Below, one piece after another: positions 48,843 through 57,323 of a stretch of 60,157 nucleotides of DNA; the first letter of the stretch is position 1, and each line of letters opens with the position of its first letter. A program made the translations under genes and the position numbers. The stretch is from Nonomuraea ceibae (GTDB lineage: Bacteria > Actinomycetota > Actinomycetes > Streptosporangiales > Streptosporangiaceae): assembly GCF_019396325.1 (NCBI RefSeq), contig NZ_JAHKRO010000054.1, positions 1 through 60,157 on the forward strand, read 5' to 3'. A model generated the notes under the pieces. It was given only the letters and a program-made list of their open reading frames with translations. It made no database searches and was not told the DNA's origin.

Positions 48843-50108
48843 ATGACAGCGATCGTCCGGGTGACCGGCCGGGAAATCCTTGACAGCCGCGGCAACCCGA
48901 CCGTCGAGGTGGACGTGATCCTCGAGGACGGCAGCCTGGGGCGCGCGGCCATCCCGTCGGGCGCCTCGACCGGGGCCAACGAGGCCATGGAGCTCCGCGA
49001 CGGCGACCCGCGCCGCTATCACGGCAAGGGCGTGCGGAAGGCGCTGGAGGCGGTCCGCACCGAGCTCGCCGATGCCGTCACCGGCATGAACGCCGAGGAC
49101 CAGACGGCGATCGACGAGACGATGATCAAGCTGGACGGCACGGCGAGCAAGGCCAGAATCGGCGCGAACGCGATCCTGGGCGTCTCCCTGGCCTCGGCCC
49201 AGGCCGCGGCGGCTTCGCACCGGCTCCCGCTCTACCGCTATCTCGACGCGGACGCCGCGCTGCTGCCCCTGCCGATGATGAACATCATCAACGGCGGCGC
49301 CCACGCCGACAACCTGCTCGACTTCCAGGAGTTCATGATCGCGCCGATCGGGGCGGCCACCTTCGCCGAGGCCGTGCGCATGGGCTCGGAGGTGTTCCAC
49401 ACCCTGCGGGCGGCGCTGAAGGCCGCCGGGCACCACACCGGCGTCGGCGACGAGGGCGGCTTCGCGCCCGACCTGCGCTCGGCCGAGGAGGCGCTGGACT
49501 TCATCATGGCCGCGATCGAGAACACCGGTTACGTCCCCGGCACGGACGTCGCCATCACGCTCGACCCGGCGGCGTCGGAGTTCTACCGCGACGGGGCCTA
49601 CGTCTACTCCGGCGAGGGCGCCACGCGGTCGGTCGCCGAGCACGTCGCCTACCTCGCCGGGCTGGCCGCCGCCTACCCCGTCGTCTCGATCGAGGACCCG
49701 ATGGCCCAGGACGACCTCGAGGGCTGGCAGCTCGTCACCAGCACCCTCGGCGGCGCCTGCCGGCTCGTCGGCGACGACGTCTTCTGCACCAACGCCGCCC
49801 TGCTCCGCAGCGGCATCGAGCACGGCGTCGCCAACGCGATCCTGGTCAAGGTCAACCAGATCGGCACGCTGACCGAGATGCTCACCACCGTCAGGACCGC
49901 CCACGAGGCCGGCTACGGCGTGGTGATGTCACATCGTTCGGGGGAGACCGAGGACACCGTGATCGCGGACCTGGCCGTGGCCACCGGCTGCGGCCAGATC
50001 AAGACCGGCTCGCTGTCCCGGTCGGAGCGCACCGCCAAGTACAACCGGCTCATCCGGATCGAGGAGGAGCTGGGCACGCAGGCGCGCTACGCCGGCCGCC
50101 TGCCCTGA
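48843..50108 (+). CDS. eno: Enolase (phosphopyruvate hydratase), probable extra copy
   Basis: This enzyme converts 2-phosphoglycerate to PEP in glycolysis. The 421-residue protein is complete, with IPSGASTGANEAMELRDGD, GDEGGFAPDL, the catalytic Lys336 (LVKVNQIGT) and the signature SHRSGETEDT, and it ends RIEEELG. The region IKTGSLSRSERTAKYN differs from the usual IKTGAPARSER. In actinobacteria the housekeeping eno normally sits beside a FtsB-like gene, DUF501 and Ppx; none of those is here, so this is probably a second, separately regulated copy. A palindrome overlies its promoter region. Confidence 0.95.
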   Translation: MTAIVRVTGREILDSRGNPTVEVDVILEDGSLGRAAIPSGASTGANEAMELRDGDPRRYHGKGVRKALEAVRTELADAVTGMNAEDQTAIDETMIKLDGTASKARIGANAILGVSLASAQAAAASHRLPLYRYLDADAALLPLPMMNIINGGAHADNLLDFQEFMIAPIGAATFAEAVRMGSEVFHTLRAALKAAGHHTGVGDEGGFAPDLRSAEEALDFIMAAIENTGYVPGTDVAITLDPAASEFYRDGAYVYSGEGATRSVAEHVAYLAGLAAAYPVVSIEDPMAQDDLEGWQLVTSTLGGACRLVGDDVFCTNAALLRSGIEHGVANAILVKVNQIGTLTEMLTTVRTAHEAGYGVVMSHRSGETEDTVIADLAVATGCGQIKTGSLSRSERTAKYNRLIRIEEELGTQARYAGRLP

Positions 50109-50109
50109 C

Positions 50110-50135
50110 GCCCCGGACCTCGCGGCGCCCGGGGC
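50110..50135 (+). terminator. Possible terminator hairpin after eno
   Basis: GCCCCGG (50110-50116) pairs exactly with CCGGGGC (50129-50135) across a 12-nt loop, directly after the enolase stop. The loop is long and there is no T tract, so this is a weak call. Confidence 0.35.
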
Positions 50136-50173
50136 CCGGGGTTGGACCCGGCGCCGGAGGGCAGGGGTGCGGG

Positions 50174-50884
50174 ATGCGCGCCCCGCCGTCCCCTCACGTC
50201 ACCCGGCCGGTGATGTATCACCGCTGGTCGCGGCTGACCTTCATCCACTGGCGCTATCCGGTCGCCGACGTGCGGGCGCTGCTGCCGGACGGCCTCACCC
50301 CCGAGACCTTCGACGGGACGGCGTGGGTGGGGCTGACGCCCTTTCTCATGGAGGGCGTACGGGTCCCGGGCGTGCCCGCGTTGCCGTGGCTGTCCACGTT
50401 CCCGGAGACCAACCTGCGCACGTACGTCCGCGACGCCCGCGGGCGTACGGGCCTGTGGTTCCTGTCCCTGGACGCCGGCCGGCTGCCCGCCGCGCTCGGC
50501 GGCCGGGCCGGGTACGGGCTGCCGTACTTCTGGTCGGACATGTCCGTGGACGGCGGCGGGAGCCGCGTCCGCTACCGGTGCCGCCGCCACTGGCCGGGCG
50601 GCCCGCGCTGCGACGTCGAGGTGGAGCTGGGCGGCACGCTGACGGAGGACGAACGCGACGAGCTCGCGTACTTCCTGACCGCCCGGTTCCGGCTCTTCAC
50701 GAGGGTGGCGGGCCGGACGGTGTGGGCGCCGGTGGAGCATCCGCCCTGGCCGTTGCGGCACGCGAGCCTGATCAGCCTGGAGCAGGACCTGACCCGGGCC
50801 GCGGGACTGCCGGACCCGCAGGGGCCCGCCCTGCTCCACGCCTCGCCCGGGGTGCCGGTCCGGGTGGGGATGTGGCGCCCGTGA
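50174..50884 (+). CDS. DUF2071 (YqjF-like) family protein
   Basis: This 236-residue cytoplasmic protein matches DUF2071: HRWSRLTFIHWRYPVADVRALLPDGLTPETFDGTAWVGLTPFLMEGVR, then FPETNLRTYV, GLWFLSLDAG and GLPYFWSDM. The fold resembles acetoacetate decarboxylase-like proteins, but the function is unknown. The GGAGGG near 50156 is somewhat far from ATG 50174; an in-frame ATG at 50213 is possible. A perfect 13-bp hairpin covers the stop. Confidence 0.85.
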   Translation: MRAPPSPHVTRPVMYHRWSRLTFIHWRYPVADVRALLPDGLTPETFDGTAWVGLTPFLMEGVRVPGVPALPWLSTFPETNLRTYVRDARGRTGLWFLSLDAGRLPAALGGRAGYGLPYFWSDMSVDGGGSRVRYRCRRHWPGGPRCDVEVELGGTLTEDERDELAYFLTARFRLFTRVAGRTVWAPVEHPPWPLRHASLISLEQDLTRAAGLPDPQGPALLHASPGVPVRVGMWRP

Positions 50885-50903
50885 CCGCGAGGTCACGGGC
50901 GCC
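50874..50903. terminator. Perfect 13-bp bidirectional hairpin
   Basis: GGCGCCCGTGACC (50874-50886) is the exact reverse complement of 50891-50903, with a four-base loop (GCGA). It lies between the convergent stops of the DUF2071 gene and the giant secreted protein gene. Confidence 0.75.
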
Positions 50904-50908
50904 GCGGG

Positions 50909-53900
50909 TCACGGGGTGACGGTGACCCGGGTGGGCGGGGACGCGCCGATCCGGACCTCCAGGGTGATCGGGGTGCCGGCGCGCAGGGCCGTGCGGGCGT
51001 CGCCGCGGAGGTTCAGCTTCAGGTCGCGGCTCTTGCCGGGCTGGAGCGTGACCTTCTTGGCGTCTACGGGGTCGCCGTCGTGGGTGACGGTGACCTGCTC
51101 CTGGCACTTGCTCTTTCCGGCGCAGATCAGGGTGATCGTCGCCTGGGCGGGGGCGTTGCCGGGCTTGAGCGTGGCGGTGACGGTGTCGTCGGCCACGCTC
51201 ATCCCCGCGCCGCCGGGCTCCCGCGCGAGCAGGGGCGCAGTGTAGCGCTGGGTCCCGGCCGAGGTGTTCAGCGCCAGGACGGTCCCGGCCGGCTCGGCCA
51301 GGCGTACGGTCAGGGCGCCGTTGCCCTGCTCGTCGAGCCGGACCTCGCCGAGGTGGGCGATGTCGGCCTCGCCGGGCGCCGACGCCGAGGCGCCGGGTTT
51401 CAGCAGGAGGAACGACAGCTGGGCCCCGGCCGCGCCGGCGCCCGCCGACATGGCGACGGTGACCGTCCCGTCGCCCGCGGTCGCCGCGTGGCTGATCCCG
51501 CTCCCCGTCGCCGAGGCTGTCGAGGCTGTCGAGGCCGACGACGCGGCCGTGGCCGACAGGGTCGCGGCGGCCGAGAGCTTCGTGGCGGCCGCGGCGGTGG
51601 CGCGCAGGGTGGGGTGGCCGAGGGCGGCGTCCCACTGCCAGGTCGAGGCCAGGTCGAAGCCCAGCTCGCCCGACCAGAACGCCTCGGCGGCGGCCTGGTC
51701 ACGGGTGGCGGTGGCGCCGTTGAGGGTGGCGGGGCCTGTCGTGGTGTCGGTCTGGGTGGTGGCCTGGACGGTTTCGAGCGCCCAGTTGTTCTCCAGGGTG
51801 GCGACGTGGCCCGCGCCGACGCGGCCCAGGAAGCGGTGCGCCCAGGACGGGGCCGAGACGGCCGGGTTGAGGGCGGCCGAGTCGCGGATGACCGTGCCCG
51901 TGTAGCCGTATCCGGCCACGCCGCCGTCGTTGCGGGTGTCCGCGCGGACGGTCCCGGTGGCGAAGACCCGTTCGGTGGTGGAGCCGGCCAGGGCCACGCC
52001 GACGACGCCGCCCGCCTCGGTGGCGCGTACGTGCACGTCGGCGGTGGAGTAGGAGTCGCGCACGACGCCCTGGGAGTCGCCGACAAGGCCGCCCGCGCGC
52101 GAGCCCGCGGTCACGGACCCGGAGACGAGAACCCGCTCGACGGTTCCGGTGCTGGTGGCGGCCAGGATGCCGGCGCGGGCGGCGGTGGTGTTCACCACGC
52201 CGGCCAGGGCGAGGTCGTGCACGCGGCCGGAGACCTGGGTGAACAGCGGGGCGGTCAGGCCCCTGATGCTGTGCCCGGCGCCGTCGAACTCGCCGGTGAA
52301 CGGCCTGGGCAGGCTGGTGAACGGCGTGCCGGTCAGGTCGAGGTCGGCGGCGAGCGCGTAGTCGTGCGACGGGTGCTCGCCCATCACGGTCAGGTCCGCG
52401 GCGCTGTCGACGAGGTGGAAGCCGCGCGGGTCGGTGGGCAGCGGGGGCGCCGGGGCCGGTTCGAGCTTCTCGGGCGCCATCCGCAGGGTCGGCCTCCTGG
52501 CGACGTCGTCCCACTGCCAGACGGCGCCGAAGTCCCAGCCGCGCGCCTCGTAGAAGGCCTGCCGCTGGATCTCTGAGGGGGCGACGACGTTGCCCTTCTG
52601 GTTGCCGGCCGACGGCGGGTCGGTGATGGTCTGGCCGCTGATCGGCACGGACCTGCTGACGTGGTTGTCCTCCAGGGTGGCGGTCTGCCCGCCGTAGACG
52701 CGGCCGACGATGGCGTGCGCGTAGCTCGACGCGGTGATGTTCGCGTTGAGGGCGACGGAGTGGCTCACCTGGGTGCCGGTGTAGCCGTAGGCGGCCACGC
52801 CGCCGGCGGAGGCGCTCTGCGCGCTGACGGCCCCGGTGGCGAGCACGTTCTCGGTGACGGAGCCGCCCACGGCGACGCCGACGACGCCGCCCGCGTACTG
52901 GGTGGTGGCGCGCACGTCGGCGGTGGAGACGCTGTCGCGCACGGTGCCGAAGTGGTGGCCGGTGACGGCGCCGGCGTAGCTGTGCGCGGTCAGCGTCCCG
53001 CCGGCGCGGACCCGCTGGATGGTGCCGTGGTTCTGGTCGGCGACCAGCCCGGCGGGGGTGCGGTCGGTGGTGACGTCGCCGTGCACGACGAGGTCCTCGA
53101 TGGTGCCGTGGTTGTCGGCGAACAGGCCGGGCCCCTGGTCGGGCAGGGCGGCCAGGCCGGAGACGGTGTGCCCGTCGCCGTCGAGGACGCCGGTGAACGT
53201 GGTCGCGCGGCCGAGCTGGGCGCGGCTGACGCCGGTCAGGTCGAGGTCGGTGGTCAGCCGGTAGTGGCCGGCCGGGTCGTTGTCGACCTTGGCCAGGTCG
53301 TCGGCGGAGTCGATCAGGTAGGGCGACTCGGCGGTGCCCTCGCCGGCCAGGCCCTCGCGCACGGTCATGACCGGCCGCAGCGGCCTGCCGGACGCGAGCG
53401 AGTCCCACACGTACAGCTTGACGGTCGCGCTGGGCGCGACCGGCAGCGGCGTGCGGAAGCGGACGTACTGCTCGCGGCCGAGGTGGTCGAACGTGACGTC
53501 GGCCGTGCGCACGTCGATCATCCGCTGGTGGGTGTTGTCGTACGTGGCGGCCATGACGGTGGCCTTGTCCAGGCTGCCCGGGTAGGACAGCAGGCCCACG
53601 CCGGCGAGCTCGCGGTTCTCGACCTCGGCGGCGGAGACCTTCCAGGAGCCCTGCGGCTTGGTGACGGTCACCTCGTCGACGGGCCGCCCGTCGATCGTGT
53701 ACGCCGACAGCTTCAGCCCGGCCTCGGTCGCCTCCAGGACGGCGCCCATCTGGACGTTCTCGTCGAAGACCTTGTCGTCCCACCAGAACTGCTGGTTGTC
53801 GTAGAACTTGGGCCCGGAGGAGCCCAGGGTCACGAACGTGGTGCCGGCGGCCTGCTCCTCGGGGGTCCTGGCCAGGCGGCCTTCGAAGATCGTGGAGCGC

Positions 53901-56302
53901 TTGTAGACGTGGTCGTGGCCGCCGAGGTACAGGTCGACGCCGAGCCGGTCGAGCACGCGGGTGACCTTCTCCCGGGCGAGGTCCATGCCGGCGTCGTCGG
54001 CGTGCTGGCCGCCGTAGTAGGAGAAGTGGCCGGTGACGACGTTCCACTTGGCGCCGGAGGCGCGCACGTCGTCGACCAGCCAGGCGAGCTGCTCGTCGAG
54101 GCGCGTGTTGGAGTTCAGCACGGAGAAGTGGATCTCGCCGCGGTCGAAGGAGTAGTTGCTCTCCCCGATGGCGCCGTTGGCGGGCAGCGCGAACGTGTTC
54201 GTGAAGATCGCGGCCGGCTTGCCGCCGACCACGTCGTAGTCCAGGTCCTCGTACGTCTCGTGGTTGCCGACGAGGCCCGCGTACTGCAGGCCGAGGCGGG
54301 ACAGGAAGTGCTCGTGGACCTCGGCCCACTGCTCGCCGCGGCCGCCCCGGTCGACGAGGTCGCCGACCTGGAGCACGGTGCCGCCGCCGGGCCGCTGGGC
54401 CTTGAGCCGGTCGAGCACCTTGCCGGGCAGGGCGAGGGCGCCGGGGTCGCCGTCGGGCACCTGGACGTCGCCCAGGAGGTAGACGGGTCCGGCGTCGCCG
54501 GCGAGGAACGGGCCGCGCTCGCCGGTCCAGGAGGAGCGGTCGGCGCTGAGCCGGTAGCGGTAGGCGGCGCCCGTCTTCAGCCCGGTCAGGCGGAACTCGT
54601 GGGAGCGCAGCGTCCGGCCGGTGATCGCGTGCTGGCGGACGGGCTCGTCGTTGCCGACCACGTCGACCTCGTACGGGCGGCTGTTCTCCGAGGTGAGGAC
54701 CGGGGCTTCGGCCCAGTCGCCCGAGCCCTCGGGCAGGACCTGCGCGTAGACCTTCCGGATGGCGCGGTCGGTGGTGACGGCGATGCCGGCGGTGCCTGGC
54801 CTGTCGCCCACGGCCACGTTGGCGCGCAGGAAGACGGACTCGGGGTCGGGCTTGTCCTGGGAGATCCGGATGCGGAGCAGTTCGGCGTTGGTGTTGCCCA
54901 GGTTGTCGGTGGCCTTCACGACGACGAACGCGTCGTCGTACGAGCGGACGCGGAAGGCGCCGCCGGTGACCGGGACCTCGCCGGCGGAGTCGTACACCTC
55001 GACGCTGACGGCCGGCCGGGTGCCGGAGTCGTCGGTGGCGGTGGCCTGGGGCAGGGTGATCGTGTCGCCGTGGCGGGCGGTGGCGGGCACGCCGGAGACG
55101 GTGATCTTCGGGGCGTAGTTGGCGCCTCGGGTGGTCTCGCCGATCCAGATCGGGGCGGAGACCACGAAGTCGCCGTCGGCCTGGTCGGCGCGGACGTAGA
55201 AGAAGTCGCCGTCGCGGACGGCGAGCTCGGCCTTCAGCGTCAGGTCGTTGCCGCTGAGCTTGCCGAAGTCGTGGGCGACGGCGCCGCCGTTGGTGATGAG
55301 GCGGGCGCCGGTGAAGGAGTCGCCGTCGCCGGGGTCGGCGAGCCGCAGGTCCACGTTCAGGGCGGTGGTGGCGGCGGGCAGGATCGTGCCCATGGGCTTG
55401 TCGTTGCCGCCGAGCGCGACGACGGCGTCGACGTCGGTCGTCGAGTAGAGGGTGCGCTCGCGCATGGCCGCGTACAGGCCCTTGAGCGAGTGCTCCGCGG
55501 CCCACACGCCGGTGATCGACGGGTTGCCGGACACCCAGGTGGCGGAGTGCTCGTCGCCGTTCCACACGGGGGCCAGGTGCCAGCCGGCGTCGAGCGCCTT
55601 CTGGAACTCCTTCACCGCGTCGGCGGACTTGACCTCGATGAGCTCCATCCGCTCGTCGGCGACGGGGTCGAGGCCCTTGAAGCCGAAGAAGTCGCCCTTC
55701 GCGGTCGGGGACGGGTGGTTGAACTGGCCGATCGCGTCCGGGTCCTGCTTGATGCGGGCCAGGAACGTGAAGTAGTCGTACTTCAGGTCGCCGGTGCCGA
55801 AGGCGTTGCCGTAGCCGTCGACGCTGCCCTTCTCGGTCGCCCTGGCCGTGGCGTGCCAGTCGGCGTTGAACACGTTGATGTGGCCGGTGCCGTCGTACCA
55901 GGTGTTCTCGATCGACGGGACGGCGACCAGCTCGTCCTGGCCGGCGTTGAACTTCTCGGCGCTCTCGTGCAGGTAGCGCCATTCGGCCGAGTCGGCCTCG
56001 CGCCAGTCGTCGAGGTAGTCGTCGCCGTTGCGGATGTCCCACATGACGTCGTGCTCGGACACCGTGAAGAAGTCGGCCCCGGTCGTGCCGTGGACGTGCT
56101 CGTAGGCGTCCGGCGGCAGCTTGACGCCGTCGCTCACGGAGGTGTGCGAGTGGAACTCGCCGGTGTAGAGGCTCCTGCCCAGGTAGGTGGGCCGGTCCTC
56201 GGGGGCCGCGGCGGCGGGTTGGGGGGCCAGTGCGCCGGCCGCGAGGGCGATCGCGGTGATCGCTCCGGGCCAGGCGCGTCGTGGTGCGCTGATGCGCGTC
56301 AT
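50909..56302 (-). CDS. Giant secreted CehA/McbA-type hydrolase plus calcineurin-like phosphoesterase with GLUG repeats
   Basis: This 1797-residue protein has a Sec signal peptide (cleavage near residue 33). Residues about 35-390 form a PHP-like metallohydrolase of CehA/McbA type (His51, His53 in EFHSHTSVSDG; Glu83-His84-Asp85). A fibronectin-like part follows (about 500-610), then a calcineurin-like phosphoesterase (about 618-800: GDLVDRG 647-653, GNHE 679-682, GGHDH 794-798). Two related beta-helix modules with GLUG-type repeats lie at about 985-1270 and 1285-1545, each ending WQWD...PTLR. The C-terminus has an Ala/Ser linker and an Ig-like domain. It should hydrolyse extracellular phosphate esters or nucleotides. 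ATG 56302 has only a weak ribosome binding site. Confidence 0.87.
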   Translation of the reverse strand: MTRISAPRRAWPGAITAIALAAGALAPQPAAAAPEDRPTYLGRSLYTGEFHSHTSVSDGVKLPPDAYEHVHGTTGADFFTVSEHDVMWDIRNGDDYLDDWREADSAEWRYLHESAEKFNAGQDELVAVPSIENTWYDGTGHINVFNADWHATARATEKGSVDGYGNAFGTGDLKYDYFTFLARIKQDPDAIGQFNHPSPTAKGDFFGFKGLDPVADERMELIEVKSADAVKEFQKALDAGWHLAPVWNGDEHSATWVSGNPSITGVWAAEHSLKGLYAAMRERTLYSTTDVDAVVALGGNDKPMGTILPAATTALNVDLRLADPGDGDSFTGARLITNGGAVAHDFGKLSGNDLTLKAELAVRDGDFFYVRADQADGDFVVSAPIWIGETTRGANYAPKITVSGVPATARHGDTITLPQATATDDSGTRPAVSVEVYDSAGEVPVTGGAFRVRSYDDAFVVVKATDNLGNTNAELLRIRISQDKPDPESVFLRANVAVGDRPGTAGIAVTTDRAIRKVYAQVLPEGSGDWAEAPVLTSENSRPYEVDVVGNDEPVRQHAITGRTLRSHEFRLTGLKTGAAYRYRLSADRSSWTGERGPFLAGDAGPVYLLGDVQVPDGDPGALALPGKVLDRLKAQRPGGGTVLQVGDLVDRGGRGEQWAEVHEHFLSRLGLQYAGLVGNHETYEDLDYDVVGGKPAAIFTNTFALPANGAIGESNYSFDRGEIHFSVLNSNTRLDEQLAWLVDDVRASGAKWNVVTGHFSYYGGQHADDAGMDLAREKVTRVLDRLGVDLYLGGHDHVYKRSTIFEGRLARTPEEQAAGTTFVTLGSSGPKFYDNQQFWWDDKVFDENVQMGAVLEATEAGLKLSAYTIDGRPVDEVTVTKPQGSWKVSAAEVENRELAGVGLLSYPGSLDKATVMAATYDNTHQRMIDVRTADVTFDHLGREQYVRFRTPLPVAPSATVKLYVWDSLASGRPLRPVMTVREGLAGEGTAESPYLIDSADDLAKVDNDPAGHYRLTTDLDLTGVSRAQLGRATTFTGVLDGDGHTVSGLAALPDQGPGLFADNHGTIEDLVVHGDVTTDRTPAGLVADQNHGTIQRVRAGGTLTAHSYAGAVTGHHFGTVRDSVSTADVRATTQYAGGVVGVAVGGSVTENVLATGAVSAQSASAGGVAAYGYTGTQVSHSVALNANITASSYAHAIVGRVYGGQTATLEDNHVSRSVPISGQTITDPPSAGNQKGNVVAPSEIQRQAFYEARGWDFGAVWQWDDVARRPTLRMAPEKLEPAPAPPLPTDPRGFHLVDSAADLTVMGEHPSHDYALAADLDLTGTPFTSLPRPFTGEFDGAGHSIRGLTAPLFTQVSGRVHDLALAGVVNTTAARAGILAATSTGTVERVLVSGSVTAGSRAGGLVGDSQGVVRDSYSTADVHVRATEAGGVVGVALAGSTTERVFATGTVRADTRNDGGVAGYGYTGTVIRDSAALNPAVSAPSWAHRFLGRVGAGHVATLENNWALETVQATTQTDTTTGPATLNGATATRDQAAAEAFWSGELGFDLASTWQWDAALGHPTLRATAAAATKLSAAATLSATAASSASTASTASATGSGISHAATAGDGTVTVAMSAGAGAAGAQLSFLLLKPGASASAPGEADIAHLGEVRLDEQGNGALTVRLAEPAGTVLALNTSAGTQRYTAPLLAREPGGAGMSVADDTVTATLKPGNAPAQATITLICAGKSKCQEQVTVTHDGDPVDAKKVTLQPGKSRDLKLNLRGDARTALRAGTPITLEVRIGASPPTRVTVTP

Positions 56303-56359
56303 GTTTCTGCCGTTTCACGTGGGTCCAGCGGGACAAAAGTGCTTTCCACAGAAACCACG

Positions 56360-56403
56360 ACAGGTAGAACGCTTTGTCTCGCACTCATGTGCTAAAGGTG
56401 AAC
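56360..56403 (-). promoter_or_regulatory. Candidate PHO box upstream of the phosphoesterase gene
   Basis: On the minus strand GTTCACCTTTA (56403-56393) and GTTCTACCTGT (56370-56360) are spaced by exactly 33 bp, three turns of the 11-bp direct-repeat unit used by actinobacterial PhoP. The first matches the GTTCACC consensus; the two units between do not. It lies 58-101 bp before the phosphoesterase start, in line with phosphate-starvation control. Confidence 0.35.
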
Positions 56404-56462
56404 GAGGGCCGAAACCATGACAACTACTCCGCTTGGGTCGCGTTCCGGAGTAGGATCCGCCC

Positions 56463-56894
56463 GTGCGTGATCCAGGTGAGGACCCCAGGCCCGTCCGGGG
56501 CGCGGTGCGCGAGATCCACTCCATGAGCGGCGCGGCGACGCTGCACTACTCCCCCGACCTCGACGGTCTCGCCGACCCCGGAGAGATCGTCTGGGCCTGG
56601 GTGCCGTACGAGGAGGACCCGTCGCGCGGCAAGGACCGGCCGCTGCTCGTGGTCGGCCGCAGCGGGCGCAGGCTGCTGGCGATGATGCTGTCGAGCCGGG
56701 GCGGCGACGGCCCCGACTGGGTGGAGATCGGCGCGTGGGGCCGCGACGGGAAGGTCTCCCACCTGCGGGTGGACCGGGTGTTCGCGCTGGACGAGGACGA
56801 CATCCGGCGCGAGGGCGCGGTGCTCGACGCCGCCCGGTTCGCCCGGGTGGCCGCCCGGCTGATGAAGACCTACGGCTGGGCCGCCGGCCGCTGA
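56463..56894 (+). CDS. PemK/MazF-like protein, orphan
   Basis: This 143-residue protein has a PemK/MazF-type SH3-like beta-barrel: PGEIVWAWVPYEEDPSRGKDRPLLVVGRSGRRLLAMMLSSRGG, then VSHLRVDRVFALDEDDIRREGAVLDAARFARVAARLMKTYGW. A leading 20-30 residues are unordered. PemK/MazF toxins cleave mRNA and are neutralised by a small antitoxin encoded just upstream. Here no antitoxin gene is present on either side, so it may be a non-toxic family member. GTG 56463. Confidence 0.75.
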   Translation: MRDPGEDPRPVRGAVREIHSMSGAATLHYSPDLDGLADPGEIVWAWVPYEEDPSRGKDRPLLVVGRSGRRLLAMMLSSRGGDGPDWVEIGAWGRDGKVSHLRVDRVFALDEDDIRREGAVLDAARFARVAARLMKTYGWAAGR

Positions 56895-56915
56895 CGCGCG
56901 GCGGCGGCCCCCGGG

Positions 56916-57323
56916 TCAGGGGTGCAGCCAGTGCGGCTGCCGCCCCGGCGCGTGCAGGTGGTAATCAGGGGCGCCCTCCAGCGCCCTCTCCTCGCCGCCC
57001 GGCGTGTAGGTGACGATCAGGCGCAGCGGGCGCCACGTGGTGTTGTACGTCGAGTGGAACACCCCCATCGGGATGTGCACCGTGTCGCCCTCGCGGATCG
57101 GGAACGGGTCGCCGTCGTCGACCATCTGCTCCGCCTCCCCGGAGATCACGTAGATGACCTCCTCGGCGTCGGGATGGTTGTGGCGGGCGTGGCCCTCGCC
57201 CGGGTTGACGACGACCTCGCCGAGCGTGCTGGCCGCGCCGGGGACCAGCGACGGGGTGACGAACCACTTGATGGCGCCCCAGCCGAACGTCATCGTCGGC
57301 ACCGTGTCCGGCTTGATCAGCAT
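56916..57323 (-). CDS. Cupin-domain protein
   Basis: This 135-residue protein is a single small beta-barrel cupin with the metal motif PGEGHARHNHPDAEEVIYVISGEAE and the second motif GDTVHIPMGVFHSTYNT. It may act as a dioxygenase, isomerase or binding protein. Its ATG directly follows the TAG of the PEP-hydrolase-like gene (TAGATG), so it is translationally coupled and is the third gene of the operon. Confidence 0.88.
   Translation of the reverse strand: MLIKPDTVPTMTFGWGAIKWFVTPSLVPGAASTLGEVVVNPGEGHARHNHPDAEEVIYVISGEAEQMVDDGDPFPIREGDTVHIPMGVFHSTYNTTWRPLRLIVTYTPGGEERALEGAPDYHLHAPGRQPHWLHP

Noticed and set aside
51699..56384. Long Arg/Pro-rich frame overlapping the giant secreted protein on the same strand
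   Set aside because: A shifted frame of a GC-rich gene; composition is low-complexity with no signal peptide or motif.
56463..56894. Complete PemK/PemI toxin-antitoxin system
   Set aside because: No antitoxin-like gene lies upstream or downstream, so only an orphan PemK-like protein is claimed.
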